DNA from: Candidatus Altarchaeales archaeon WOR_SM1_SCG
GTDB taxonomy: Archaea; Altiarchaeota; Altiarchaeia; IMC4; WOR-SM1-SCG
Direction of reading: 5' to 3'
Assembly (NCBI GenBank): GCA_001723845.1
Contig: MCBE01000267.1
Span: forward strand, 1 to 44,886
Length of the DNA: 44,886 nucleotides
Made by a program: the position numbers and the translations under genes
In this document: positions 1-8,824 of the stretch, piece after piece
Numbering within the stretch: the stretch's first letter is position 1
Layout of the letters: every line of letters starts with the position of its first letter
The notes under the pieces: model-generated
What the model was told of the DNA's origin: nothing
Database searches by the model: none
What the model saw: the letters and a program-made list of their open reading frames with translations, nothing else

Positions 1-43
1 ATCATGTAGTCAACTTTATCTTTTACCCATGTGTTTTTGATAC
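1..43 (-). repeat. 43-bp fragment identical to the restriction-modification gene
   Basis: The reverse complement of the first 43 bases matches positions 6286-6328, inside the restriction-modification gene, base for base. Similarity stops at position 44 and may continue beyond the left window edge. The fragment supplies the last codons of the STAND gene in a frame different from the one used in the restriction-modification gene. A second copy or remnant of that gene probably lies just outside the window in inverted orientation. Confidence 0.9.
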
Positions 44-1500
44 AACTCAATAACCGCCGCCAGATCATCCACCGACTCAACCTTCGCAGGCGCAGGAATT
101 GCGTCAAAATAATCCCTGAGTTTTGAATGAACCCCCTCCTTATCCGTCAGCCGGTCATAACAGTACTTTCTCACAATAGGATGCAGGTCAAATTTATTAT
201 GCTTTTCGTCCCTGAATAATAAACCCCTGTCTGTAAGTTCAATTAAGACATCATTGAATTTTTCCTCGCTTTCAAAATCATTGAAAATTAACAGTGAATC
301 GTAATCCATCGGGTTTCTGAACGCGGAAATTTTGCTGATTAACGCCCTCTTTTTCCCGTCAAGGGAGTCGTAGGCAAGTTCAAGGATGTGATGCTCTTTT
401 GGGACTAATTCCGGCAGGGGATTATGTATAGTCCATGCTTTGATGTCGCCTGCGTATTTCATGTCTTTAACAATCATTCCGGAGAGAAGCCGCAGGCAGA
501 GGGGGTGGTAGCCGTGAGCGCAGCAGACCTCTTCAATTTCCGCTCTTGTACCTTTGACGCCCTGCTTTATGAAGAATTCAACGGCATCTTCTTTGTTCAT
601 CTTTTTTAATTCAATGTAATTAACTCCGTCCAACTCGTCAAGTCCCTCGGGACATATTCTTGTTGTGATTAATGTTTTTGTTTTCGGGATTCCGGCAAGC
701 ATTTCAAGGAATCTTTCAAAGTTCGGGTCAACGCATTTTTTGTAGTCCTCTTTCTCATCTTTTTTAACTTCATCACCCTGGTATGGAGAACCCATGCCTG
801 CATAAGCCCTTAAAATTCTTTCCACGCCGTCAAGAATAAGGAGGAATTTTTTTTCACTTAGAATACTCTGGAATTTGTCCATCTTGTCCCTTACTGATGC
901 TATATCTTTTGGATTGGTTTCTCCGCCGCTTGCGTATTCAACCGCGTGGTTCAGGAAACTTTCAAAACCTGCTTCTTTGTCATAGAAAGACCACCAGATA
1001 ACTCCTTCCGGTTTTGATTTTCTTTTAAGAATGTCCTCGTTGAGCCAGTACCACGCAAGAGCGGACTTACCCATGCCGCCGATTGCCGCATAGACAAAGA
1101 CGGGGTGGGAATCGCTGTCAAGCCAGTTAGTTAATTGTGTTCGCTCTTTTAATCTTCCTGTGAAGTTTTTCTGGAGAGGGTAGGGATGAGCGAAGTAGGG
1201 GGTTGGAGGAGTTGGAACAGTGGTTGGTTCTGGTTTTTTTGGAGTTTCAATCTTATGGGTTACTTCAATTTTTTCAGGGACATTGCGCTCTTTTTCTTCA
1301 GGTTTATCCGCTGCTAATTCTTTTTCTTCCTGTTTTTTACGAATGTAGTTAAAATAGACTGCAATAGCAACTGCGACAAATACCGGGATTGTAAATGGAT
1401 AAATAATTCCAATACTTGTTACAAGTAAAACAACAATTAATAATGCGACAGATGCCCAATACCATAAGCATTTCCGGTGTTTTGAAATAGGATTCCCCAT
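16..1500 (-). CDS. Membrane-anchored STAND-type NTPase, probably 3'-truncated
   Basis: A 494-residue protein. Two hydrophobic segments (about residues 12-34 and 35-51) are followed by a charged, then proline-rich linker (55-105) and an NB-ARC/STAND-like ATPase domain. Walker A is GGMGKSALA at 141-149, Walker B is LLILDGVE at about 220-227, and winged-helix-like sequence follows. STAND proteins are signal-transducing ATPases that usually carry C-terminal repeats as sensors; none is seen here. The final residues (about YQKHMGKR) are encoded by the 43-bp segment shared with the restriction-modification gene, so the original C-terminus was probably replaced. The ligand and effector are unknown. 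A role in defence or signalling is a family-level inference. The gene is 125 bp downstream of the SPFH gene on the same strand. Confidence 0.8.
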   Translation of the reverse strand: MGNPISKHRKCLWYWASVALLIVVLLVTSIGIIYPFTIPVFVAVAIAVYFNYIRKKQEEKELAADKPEEKERNVPEKIEVTHKIETPKKPEPTTVPTPPTPYFAHPYPLQKNFTGRLKERTQLTNWLDSDSHPVFVYAAIGGMGKSALAWYWLNEDILKRKSKPEGVIWWSFYDKEAGFESFLNHAVEYASGGETNPKDIASVRDKMDKFQSILSEKKFLLILDGVERILRAYAGMGSPYQGDEVKKDEKEDYKKCVDPNFERFLEMLAGIPKTKTLITTRICPEGLDELDGVNYIELKKMNKEDAVEFFIKQGVKGTRAEIEEVCCAHGYHPLCLRLLSGMIVKDMKYAGDIKAWTIHNPLPELVPKEHHILELAYDSLDGKKRALISKISAFRNPMDYDSLLIFNDFESEEKFNDVLIELTDRGLLFRDEKHNKFDLHPIVRKYCYDRLTDKEGVHSKLRDYFDAIPAPAKVESVDDLAAVIELYQKHMGKR

Positions 1501-1625
1501 TTTAAATTGAATTATTATTTTAATTTTTCAAAAATTTAAATCCACTAAACCATTAAATATTTCTCTAATTATATCCATAACTCCACTCTCCAACACAAAT
1601 TTCATTAAAATTTTGTAAAATCATA

Positions 1626-2528
1626 TCAGGTAGCATTGGCAACATCTGTTCTCACTTCATCAATATTTTTAAACATCGGCATTCCCATATCGCCTATTGG
1701 AACATACATCACGCTGTTGTGCTTGTCAAGGTTGTTTATCCAGTACCAGGTCAGGTAATGCGGGGTTAATGAATCCGCTATTATTTCGTTTGCATCCGCT
1801 ATTCCCTGTGCTTCAACTCTTTTCCTTTCCGCTTCCAGCGTTTCTTTCTCAAGTATGTACTCCATCCTGAGTGCATCCTGCTCTGCTCTTTTCTTTTCTT
1901 CAATCCCGTCTATTAAATGCTGCGGGAGTTCAACATTCCTGAAAAGAACACTTTCAACAACTATGTTTTTTTCTTTCATTCGTTCACTCAGTTTATCAAA
2001 AACCCTCTGCTCAAGAACCGCTCTTTTTTCAGTGTAAATATCTATTGCCTGGTATTCGGCAACAACTTCCCTTACGACTGATCTGAACTGCGTCATAACA
2101 ACAGTTTCCTCATAGGGGGGAGTAATTCCTTTATGTATCTCGTTTGCCTTATCCGGGACGATGTGGTACAAAATTGTTGCGTCCATGTTCACGCTCAAGC
2201 CCTCGTTGGATAGTGCATGCATCGGCTCTGTTTTTTGTATTGTTTTGACACTGTATTTTGTTATGGAAATCCACGGCGGCTTCAGGTGCCAGCCCTCTCC
2301 GAATTCCGAATCCTGGACACCCCCGAACCACGAGTATTTAACCCCGACATGTCCTGCGGGTATCGTCACAAGAAGGAATGCGACAGTAAACATAAGTATA
2401 AAAAATAATACAATAATTACCCCGATAACTTTCCATATTCCTGAAGGGATTTGCGGCGGGTGTCTTGCTCTTCCTGTTCTTCTCATGGTATCTCCTATAA
2501 CATCATCTATATCAATTGTACGGTCCAT
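1626..2528 (-). CDS. Band 7/SPFH (prohibitin-like) membrane protein
   Basis: A 300-residue protein with one N-terminal transmembrane helix (about 31-55), then an SPFH/PHB domain that begins near IPAGHVGVKY and runs to about residue 200. A charged, alanine/glutamate-rich coiled coil (about 205-250) follows, and a C-terminal part includes LTPHYLTWYWINNL. The order matches prohibitin/HflC-like scaffolds, which oligomerise at membranes and often regulate membrane proteases or organise microdomains. No protease partner is adjacent. It is divergently oriented from the small membrane protein starting at 2587, with only about 58 bp of AT-rich DNA between them, which must hold both promoters. Confidence 0.88.
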   Translation of the reverse strand: MDRTIDIDDVIGDTMRRTGRARHPPQIPSGIWKVIGVIIVLFFILMFTVAFLLVTIPAGHVGVKYSWFGGVQDSEFGEGWHLKPPWISITKYSVKTIQKTEPMHALSNEGLSVNMDATILYHIVPDKANEIHKGITPPYEETVVMTQFRSVVREVVAEYQAIDIYTEKRAVLEQRVFDKLSERMKEKNIVVESVLFRNVELPQHLIDGIEEKKRAEQDALRMEYILEKETLEAERKRVEAQGIADANEIIADSLTPHYLTWYWINNLDKHNSVMYVPIGDMGMPMFKNIDEVRTDVANAT

Positions 2529-2586
2529 TTTTGTTCTTATAATAATTATTTATATTTTAATTTTAATAAATATTAAATATACGAAA

Positions 2587-2988
2587 ATGGCGGAAATAAC
2601 AACAGTATGGGTTTTGCATTTTATTGTCCTGTCTCTTGTAGCAGCGGTATTTATCTGGATTGGCGTAAGGTTCTGCGGTGCGAAAGGAGGAGATTATTTC
2701 ACCGCGGTCTGGGTGGGTGCTGCAACAATACTTGCTATTGAACTTCTAAGGTATTTCTTCCCCCTGGGCGTAGGCATAGTCAACGGGAATATTGTAAGTG
2801 CAGTAATCGCGTTGTTAATCCTTACCCTGTTTATCTCCATGTCTTACGACATACCCCTGATAAATGCACTCGGCGCCGCTATAATTGCAACCGCTGCAAT
2901 TTTAATTGCAATTATCGTTCTTCCGACTCTTGGCATTGACCCCGGCATTGTAAGCGAGGCGGGCTACGGGCTCGGGACAAGCAAGTAA
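2587..2988 (+). CDS. Small multi-pass membrane protein, unknown function
   Basis: A 133-residue protein beginning MAEITTVWVL. Four hydrophobic helices are visible (about residues 5-25, 34-52, 55-80 and 86-112), with a glycine-rich C-terminus. The open frame extends upstream to 2161, but that part is antisense to the SPFH gene, so the ATG at 2587 was chosen as the first start after the divergent promoter region. I do not recognise the family. It ends 9 bases before the PPC-domain gene, suggesting co-transcription. Confidence 0.7.
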   Translation: MAEITTVWVLHFIVLSLVAAVFIWIGVRFCGAKGGDYFTAVWVGAATILAIELLRYFFPLGVGIVNGNIVSAVIALLILTLFISMSYDIPLINALGAAIIATAAILIAIIVLPTLGIDPGIVSEAGYGLGTSK

Positions 2989-2997
2989 GCAGGTAAA

Positions 2998-3432
2998 ATG
3001 AAATATACAAAAGGCAAAATTAAAAGAATATTCGTAGTTAAATTTGAGCATAATGACAATCTTTTATCTGAACTTACAAAACTTGCAAGAAAGGAAAAAA
3101 TAAAATCAGGAATTATTCATCTTCTCGGTGCGCTTGAGAAAGCAGAGTTTGTCGCAGGTCCAAAAAAAGTTGAAATCCCTCCTGAACCTATATGGAGAAA
3201 ATTTGACGACGGGAGGGAAATACTTGGCTTCGGAACGATTTTCTGGAAAGGAAATGAACCGAAAATTCACATTCACGCATGCATCGGAAGGGAAGATAAA
3301 GTTAATCTCGGCTGCATAAGAAGTGGTGCAGAGGTTTATCTTGTAATTGAAGCAATAATTATTGAAATTGACGCAACCGTCGCAAGAAAATACGATGAAA
3401 AAACAGGGCTTGATTTGATTGACATAAATTAA
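2998..3432 (+). CDS. PPC/DUF296 domain protein
   Basis: A 144-residue single-domain protein of the PPC (plants and prokaryotes conserved, DUF296) family. Supporting features are the N-terminal strand KGKIKRIFVVKFEHND, a GIIHLLGALEKAEF segment, the histidine pair in PKIHIHACIGR (His91, His93) that corresponds to the metal-binding site of prokaryotic members, and the C-terminal GAEVYLVIEAIIIEI strand. Prokaryotic stand-alone members are trimers of uncertain function; in plants the domain is fused to AT-hooks. There are 9 bases between it and the preceding membrane-protein gene. Confidence 0.88.
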   Translation: MKYTKGKIKRIFVVKFEHNDNLLSELTKLARKEKIKSGIIHLLGALEKAEFVAGPKKVEIPPEPIWRKFDDGREILGFGTIFWKGNEPKIHIHACIGREDKVNLGCIRSGAEVYLVIEAIIIEIDATVARKYDEKTGLDLIDIN

Positions 3433-3466
3433 AATTTAATTCTTTCAGTTGATTTTTGCTTAATTT

Positions 3467-3492
3467 ATTTAACTCAAAAAATAATTAATTAT
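3467..3492 (+). repeat. gatB upstream repeat, copy 1
   Basis: This 26-bp AT-rich segment is identical to 7185-7210. Here it directly precedes the first broken gatB start. Copy 2 lies 165 bp before the intact gatB. It probably carried the original gatB promoter, and its duplication helps mark the borders of the inserted DNA. Confidence 0.85.
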
Positions 3493-3495
3493 AAG

Positions 3496-3548
3496 ATGCC
3501 TGAACAAGCAAGTCAAATCAACACGAAAATCGGATTGGAAATTCATGC
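3496..3548 (+). pseudogene. gatB 5' fragment 1
   Basis: The sequence encodes [17 protein letters not shown], matching the start of GatB, and then breaks off into a GC-rich palindromic stretch. It keeps the original-looking upstream region (3467-3492). Too short to be functional. It is the first of three gatB starts in 4 kb. Confidence 0.85.
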
Positions 3549-3590
3549 TCCGGTCGGGTCACGCTCCCGACGACAGCGGAGCGTATTCCT
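3549..3590. repeat. GC-rich palindromic island 1
   Basis: A GC-rich insert in AT-rich surroundings. GTCGGG (3553-3558) can pair with CCCGAC (3566-3571). The segment 3566-3583 is the reverse complement of 44778-44795 with one mismatch in 18. The stem also occurs at 28165-28181. It sits exactly where gatB fragment 1 breaks off. Confidence 0.7.
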
Positions 3591-3700
3591 TTTCAGGAAT
3601 CACCTCACTTCGTTCGGAGATTTCATCGTATAACTCTGAAATACACTGAGAATTTAATTAAAATTACTTAAATCATGTTAAAAGTTAAATTATTGCCAAG

Positions 3701-3988
3701 ATGCCAGAACAAGCAAGTCAAATTAACACAAAAATCGGATTGGAAATCCATGTGCCGTTGAATACGAAAAGAAAACTGTTCTGCAACTGCCCGACAAATT
3801 ATTACGATGTCTCGGAGCCGAACATAAATACATGCGAGGTCTGCACGGGAATGCCCGGAGCAAAGCCGTTTCCGATAAATTCCGAAGCATTAAAGACGGC
3901 GGTTATGGTTGCGAAACTCCTGAATTGTAAAATTATTAATGAAAATAAATTCGTGAAAAGAAAACGACAATTCTTAAATCTCGATTAA
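3701..3988 (+). pseudogene. gatB 5' fragment 2
   Basis: An open frame of 95 codons. About the first 88 residues match the N-terminus of GatB, through NENKFVKRK, after which seven unrelated residues precede a stop. From about 3763 to the break at 3965 the DNA is essentially identical to the intact gene (one difference noticed). The first 60-70 bases differ from the intact copy at synonymous sites and by the extra residues ASQ. That mosaic is expected if incoming DNA carried its own gatB 5' end. The fragment lacks the catalytic core and cannot act as an amidotransferase. Confidence 0.88.
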
Positions 3989-4022
3989 AATTTTTAAACT
4001 TGTAAACTCAATAAATAAAAAC

Positions 4023-7000
4023 ATGGTAAAAATAAAACCCGTAGAGCGTTCATTTTATGCACCCATCATAAGGTTATTGGAAAATTTAGGTTTTACAGGA
4101 ATCTCAGAGGTAAAACCCATAGACACAGATAAGTATTTAGACATACTGTTTGAACATGAGGGCAAATCATATATTCTTGAAGTTAAGATAGCTGATAAAA
4201 AAGAAGACTTGCTCCCTGCTTTAGTAGGAGGTATAGTCCAAGTGTATGAGTATTCTTTAAAATATGAAACTAAAAATACGATAGTAATAGTTTATCCTTA
4301 TGATGTAAGAAAAGAAGGGACAATAGAAGAAGTAAATGAAATAGCGATTGATAGAACTTGTAAAGGTATATTTTTGACAAGGGAATGGGATGAACTTGTG
4401 GACCTTTCATTGAAAGAATCCATAACTCAGTTAAAAGGGAAAATAGACAATAAGTTACTATCTGCAAAAAATATTGAAACAGCATCCAAAGTATTACAAA
4501 GCAGCATAAAATCCCTATCCAAGTTGATTAACAAAGAGTACAAGGACGAGTTATCAATAAAAGAGTTAGCAAACTCTCTTACTGATGAACACGGACTTTT
4601 CCTATCATTAAGCAGAACAAAAAGCGAGAAATTACTTAGAAACCAAACAATTGACTTGATTTCGTATATTCTTGTAAACCAGATACTATTTTATTTTCTA
4701 TACTCAAAAAAGACAGGAAAGGTAGATGAAATAAGAAAAATCCAGACGATACGCGAACTCAATAATTATTTTGACCAAATAAAAGAAATCAATTTTGAAC
4801 CTATTTTTGATATTGATGTAATCTCCAAAATCCCTGTAACCAAGGATATTATAGAACAAGTAAATAACATAATTACGGTTTTGTATCCTTTAGGAATTGA
4901 GGAAATGAAACAGGATATTTATGGAAAACTCATAGGGAAATGTCTTCCAACGGAAACTCGCGAGGTATTAGCATCATATTATACAAAACCCACTTCTGCT
5001 AAATTATTAACAAACTTAACGATAAAAACATGGGATGAAAAAGTGTGGGACTTAGCTTGTGGCTCTGGAACATTACTTGTTGAAAGTTACAATAGAAAGT
5101 TGCAGGTTCACCCAAATAAAAGTATTCTAACATCAGAGGATAAAAAAGATATTCATCGAGATTTTTTAGAGGAACAATTAACCGGGACAGATATTATGTC
5201 CTTTGCCTGCCATTTAACAGGGTTAAACTTATCGGCTCAAAACTTGAGCACTGAGACCAAATTTATTAGAGTATCAAAAAGAAACTCATTGGAATTATTT
5301 AAGCTCCCTGCAGATGTTAAAGAAGCTTATGGAGATATTTCCAGTGTTATAGAACATATTAGTAGAAAGCAAAAGACAATACTTGATTTTAAAACTCCTG
5401 GCGATGAGATAACAAAAAAAGAATATCCTGCAAAAAAGTTCAAAATTGATAAAGTAGACACAATAGTTATAAATCCTCCATTTACAAGAATACAAGATGT
5501 TCCTGAAAAACTTAGAGGGGAATTTCTCAAACATCCTGTGTATAATATATGTGGGCGAAGAGTGGGATTATGGGGGCATTTCTTAGCATTATCTGATAAA
5601 AATTTAAAAAATGGGGGGCTGATTGGTGCAATAATCCCTATTAACTTTTTGAGAGGAGAAGACTCAAAAAAAATTAGGGAATATTATCTAAAAAACTATT
5701 CTTTTGAATATATAATCAAGCCACATAGGGGCACATCATTCAGTGAAGATTCTAACTTTACAGATATGATACTAATCGCTAGAAAAATACCTCCTGAATC
5801 CAATCATGAATTAAAGATAATATCACTTCGCAAACCAATTGATAGATATACAAGCACTGATGTTGAATCAATGGTGCGGGAACTTGAAACTGTTAGAGAA
5901 AAGGAAAAAGAAACTAAGGATTTCAGTATAATTAAAGTAGAGCAGAGCGAACTTTTAAAGAATAAGGAAAATTTAATGTCTTTTGTATTCGCCAAGAGTC
6001 TTACAAATAAAAAAAGGATATCTGAAGTCTTAGAAAAGTTAAAACTAATGGATAAAACAAAAAAAATAGAAAAAGACATTATATCAGAAGGTTTTCACGC
6101 ATCCCCCATGGGCGTTTCGCAAATTTTGTTTATTAATAACCCATTATCTGAAAGTAGATTAAGAAGGGCACACTTAATATTAGATGATGATAAGAATACA
6201 ATTTTTAAGTTTAAGATTAAAAACAAAAAGGAAGTATACTCTATAAACAAAAAGCAGTTAAAAAAATCTATTAGAACAATAACCAGTATCAAAAACACAT
6301 GGGTAAAAGATAAAGTTGACTACATGATACAATCAATACCTAAAGATTTTCAAAAGATAATTAATACGTCCAACTATAAGGGGTATTTGTTTACCTGGGA
6401 TGATGTCCCCGGAGACGATAGCGAGCGACTCCTAAAACATTTAGTGGATGACATAGAAATAGATTGGGTAAAAGATACTGAAATTAAGAAAAGCGATAAT
6501 AATAAAACGATAAACGTTATAAAGGGGGAAAACTCGCTCATATTCAAACTTAACAATGAAGAAAACAAAGTAAAATTAGAAACCAGTGGTGGAAAAGTTT
6601 ATAAATACATTTCAAAAAAGGAAAATGGTAAACTAAACATATACCATAAAGGGAAGGATATTCACTGGGAAAGAATCAACAAAGAAGTAAGCAAAAAAGA
6701 GTCGCATATCCTGATACCTAAGAGATTCAGGTTTAATTCTGATGAGACATCTGTCACTGCATTGCATTGTGACGAAAAAATAATTGCCCCTCACTCCTTT
6801 GAAGTTCTACCATCGGTTAGCAAAGAGGAATCTATTATATTATCATTATACATGAATAGCGTGTTATATTGGATACAACTTCTTAAGGTAAAGGAAGAAA
6901 CTACAGGGTCATGGATAGACATATCACAATCAGATTTGACACTCGTAGATTTACTTGACATTAAAAAGTTAAAAGACGATGAGAAACAAAAATTGATAAA

Positions 7001-7178
7001 ACTTTTAGATGAATTAAAAGATGTGGAGTTTGACCCTATATGTAAACAAATCCGGGATAAAAAAGATTACCGAATTAAAATTGATAAAGCGATACTTAAA
7101 GTTCTTGGGTTTCATGAAAAAGAGTCAAACAATATCATCAATGAGTTGTATTCCATCATATTAGACGAAATATGTTAA
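4023..7178 (+). CDS. Single-chain restriction-modification enzyme (PD-(D/E)XK nuclease plus N6-adenine methyltransferase)
   Basis: A 1051-residue protein. The N-terminal 130 residues look like a PD-(D/E)XK nuclease: Asp40 in KYLDILFE, then Glu53-x-Lys55 in ILEVKI. A helical linker follows, then an N6-adenine methyltransferase with motif I DLACGSGTLL at about 343-352 and motif IV NPPF at 484-487. The C-terminal third probably holds the target-recognition domain, interrupted at about 788-875 by the WDDVPG module. The order nuclease-methyltransferase-recognition in one chain fits type IIG enzymes, which cut and methylate with one polypeptide. No separate specificity or helicase gene is adjacent. 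It is A+T-rich relative to gatB and sits between duplicated gatB 5' ends, indicating recent insertion. The recognition sequence cannot be predicted, and the module may impair activity. Confidence 0.85.
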   Translation: MVKIKPVERSFYAPIIRLLENLGFTGISEVKPIDTDKYLDILFEHEGKSYILEVKIADKKEDLLPALVGGIVQVYEYSLKYETKNTIVIVYPYDVRKEGTIEEVNEIAIDRTCKGIFLTREWDELVDLSLKESITQLKGKIDNKLLSAKNIETASKVLQSSIKSLSKLINKEYKDELSIKELANSLTDEHGLFLSLSRTKSEKLLRNQTIDLISYILVNQILFYFLYSKKTGKVDEIRKIQTIRELNNYFDQIKEINFEPIFDIDVISKIPVTKDIIEQVNNIITVLYPLGIEEMKQDIYGKLIGKCLPTETREVLASYYTKPTSAKLLTNLTIKTWDEKVWDLACGSGTLLVESYNRKLQVHPNKSILTSEDKKDIHRDFLEEQLTGTDIMSFACHLTGLNLSAQNLSTETKFIRVSKRNSLELFKLPADVKEAYGDISSVIEHISRKQKTILDFKTPGDEITKKEYPAKKFKIDKVDTIVINPPFTRIQDVPEKLRGEFLKHPVYNICGRRVGLWGHFLALSDKNLKNGGLIGAIIPINFLRGEDSKKIREYYLKNYSFEYIIKPHRGTSFSEDSNFTDMILIARKIPPESNHELKIISLRKPIDRYTSTDVESMVRELETVREKEKETKDFSIIKVEQSELLKNKENLMSFVFAKSLTNKKRISEVLEKLKLMDKTKKIEKDIISEGFHASPMGVSQILFINNPLSESRLRRAHLILDDDKNTIFKFKIKNKKEVYSINKKQLKKSIRTITSIKNTWVKDKVDYMIQSIPKDFQKIINTSNYKGYLFTWDDVPGDDSERLLKHLVDDIEIDWVKDTEIKKSDNNKTINVIKGENSLIFKLNNEENKVKLETSGGKVYKYISKKENGKLNIYHKGKDIHWERINKEVSKKESHILIPKRFRFNSDETSVTALHCDEKIIAPHSFEVLPSVSKEESIILSLYMNSVLYWIQLLKVKEETTGSWIDISQSDLTLVDLLDIKKLKDDEKQKLIKLLDELKDVEFDPICKQIRDKKDYRIKIDKAILKVLGFHEKESNNIINELYSIILDEIC
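6384..6647 (+). mobile_element. WDDVPG module, copy in the restriction-modification gene
   Basis: About 88 codons encode YLFTWDDVPGDDSERLL, then a DWV...I.K.D.N.TI stretch, a lysine-rich middle and YISKKENGKLNIY. The same pattern occurs in the unrelated secreted protein at 15651-15911. Flanking codons encode NYKG on the left and HKGKD on the right, so removal would leave a plausible continuous NYKGKDIHWERI; the TAAGGGG and TAAAGGG flanks may be a short target duplication. Calling it mobile is inference from its distribution. Confidence 0.6.
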
Positions 7179-7374
7179 TGTAATATTTAACTCAAAAAAT
7201 AATTAATTATTAGGGTGTCATGAGAGTCAAAAAAATCACTTATCAAATTCAACTTGAGAGCGTCGTTTTTCTTTAAAAAACGGCACAATTTTGGATTTTG
7301 TGAAAAATCCATAATCGACATATATCGAGGTGGTTTTTTTAATTGTTAGGACACACTATTATATTCCTTTCAAA
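7179..7374. other. Junction region between the restriction-modification gene and intact gatB
   Basis: It holds copy 2 of the 26-bp gatB upstream repeat (7185-7210) and then about 160 bp not found upstream of the other gatB starts. Two short palindromes are visible: CGTTTTT/AAAAACG near 7264-7281, and GGATTTT/AAAATCC near 7293-7310 followed by AT-rich DNA, either of which might end the upstream transcript. No gene is recognised. An in-frame GTG at 7330 would extend GatB by 15 residues that resemble nothing in the other copies. Confidence 0.5.
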
Positions 7375-8748
7375 ATGCCTGAGCAAATCAATACGAAAAT
7401 CGGATTGGAAATCCATGTTCCCCTGAACACGAAAAGAAAACTGTTCTGCAACTGCCCGACAAATTATTACGATGTCTCGGAGCCGAACATAAATACATGC
7501 GAGGTCTGCACGGGAATGCCCGGAGCAAAGCCGTTTCCGATAAATTCCGAAGCATTAAAGACGGCGGTTATGGTTGCAAAACTCCTGAATTGTAAAATTA
7601 TTAATGAAAATAAATTCGTGAAAAGAAAACACTATAATTACCCTGACCTGCCGTCGGGCTACCAGAGAACATCGGAGCCGGTAGGCGAGGGCGGGAATCT
7701 TGAAGGCGTGGGAATCTGGGAACTTCACTTTGAAGAAGACCCGGGAAGGTATGATTTGCAGACGGGAAGGGTTGATTACAACCGCTCAGGCGTTCCTTTA
7801 ATTGAAATCGTAACAGCCCCGGACATGAAATCGCCCGAGGAGGTAAGAAATTTTTTAAAAATTTTAATTAACCTTTTGAAATATACCGAGAGGATTGTCG
7901 CAGTCGGCGGCGTGCTCAGGGCGGATGTGAACATTTCAATTGAAGGCGGGAACCGTGCGGAAATTAAAAATATAAATTCAATTAAAGGCGCCTACAAGGC
8001 AATAAATTACGAAATCATGCGCCAGAAAAATATCATGCGCCGCGGAGCTGAAGTAAGGCAGGAAACCCGCGGCTTTAATGAAAAGTCGATGATTACCTTT
8101 TCGCTGAGAACAAAAGAGACGCAGGCGGATTACCGTTACATTCCCGACCCCGATATACCGCCGCTTTATTTTGAAGAAGGTTATGTTGACGGAATTGAAC
8201 TGCCCGAAACGCCGCAGAGCAGGAAAGAGCGATTAATTAATGAATTTAAAATTCCCGGGAAATATGCAAAAACATTAATCCGCGACAAGGACATTGCCGA
8301 TTTATTTGAAGATGTTGCTGCAGGAAAAATTGACACCGAACTCGCTGCACAGTGGATTTCACAGGAGGTTAACAGGCAGCTTAATTACAGGACATCCGAA
8401 CTCATGGAAACAAAATTAAATTCTGCAATTATGGTTGAATTATTAACTTTGCTACAAAATACAGAAATTACTGAAAATGTCTGCAAGAAGTTATTAGAAA
8501 GGGTGATTGACTCGGGCGAAAGTCCTCTAAAAATCGTAAAGGATGAAAAACTTGGAAAGGTCTCCTGCGGGGATAAACTTGCCGAAGTTGTTGCCGAAGT
8601 TGTTGCCGAAAATGAAGATGCTGTTGATGATTACAAATCAGGCAATAAAACCGCAATCAATTTTTTGATGGGAAAGGTAATGCAGAAAATGAGGGGTGCG
8701 GCAGAAGCAAAGACCGTTATTTCCCTGCTAAAGGAAAAATTGGATTAG
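7375..8748 (+). CDS. gatB: Aspartyl/glutamyl-tRNA amidotransferase subunit B
   Basis: A 457-residue full-length GatB. With GatA and GatC it converts Glu-tRNA(Gln) or Asp-tRNA(Asn) to the amidated form, GatB providing the kinase/transamidation site. Family hallmarks are [22 protein letters not shown] and CEVCTGMPG (zinc-site cysteines), KHYNYPDLPSGYQ, FEEDPGR, DYNRSGVPLIEIVT, LRADVNIS and YRYIPDPDIPPL, plus a C-terminal GatB/YqeY helical domain with FLMGKVMQKMRGAA. The ATG at 7375 gives MPEQINTKIG, aligning with both upstream fragments; the earlier GTG at 7330 is rejected. gatA and gatC are not in the window. The 5' end was probably brought in with the upstream insertion, which restored the reading frame. 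Confidence 0.96.
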   Translation: MPEQINTKIGLEIHVPLNTKRKLFCNCPTNYYDVSEPNINTCEVCTGMPGAKPFPINSEALKTAVMVAKLLNCKIINENKFVKRKHYNYPDLPSGYQRTSEPVGEGGNLEGVGIWELHFEEDPGRYDLQTGRVDYNRSGVPLIEIVTAPDMKSPEEVRNFLKILINLLKYTERIVAVGGVLRADVNISIEGGNRAEIKNINSIKGAYKAINYEIMRQKNIMRRGAEVRQETRGFNEKSMITFSLRTKETQADYRYIPDPDIPPLYFEEGYVDGIELPETPQSRKERLINEFKIPGKYAKTLIRDKDIADLFEDVAAGKIDTELAAQWISQEVNRQLNYRTSELMETKLNSAIMVELLTLLQNTEITENVCKKLLERVIDSGESPLKIVKDEKLGKVSCGDKLAEVVAEVVAENEDAVDDYKSGNKTAINFLMGKVMQKMRGAAEAKTVISLLKEKLD

Positions 8749-8824
8749 TAAAATCAAAAAACCCGGAATTTTATTAAAAATATTTAAATTTAATTATTAA
8801 TTATTAATCGGAAAGTTATTTAAA

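Noticed and set aside
2161-2586. Upstream extension of the small membrane protein
   Set aside because: It is antisense to the SPFH coding region. The ATG at 2587 lies in the expected place and begins the membrane-protein-like sequence.
3590-3660. Possible C/D box RNA on the minus strand next to the first gatB fragment
   Set aside because: A C-like box and CTGA can be found, but spacing is irregular and the second box pair is missing.
7330-7374. GTG start extending GatB by 15 residues
   Set aside because: The extension is absent from both upstream gatB starts and unlike GatB N-termini.
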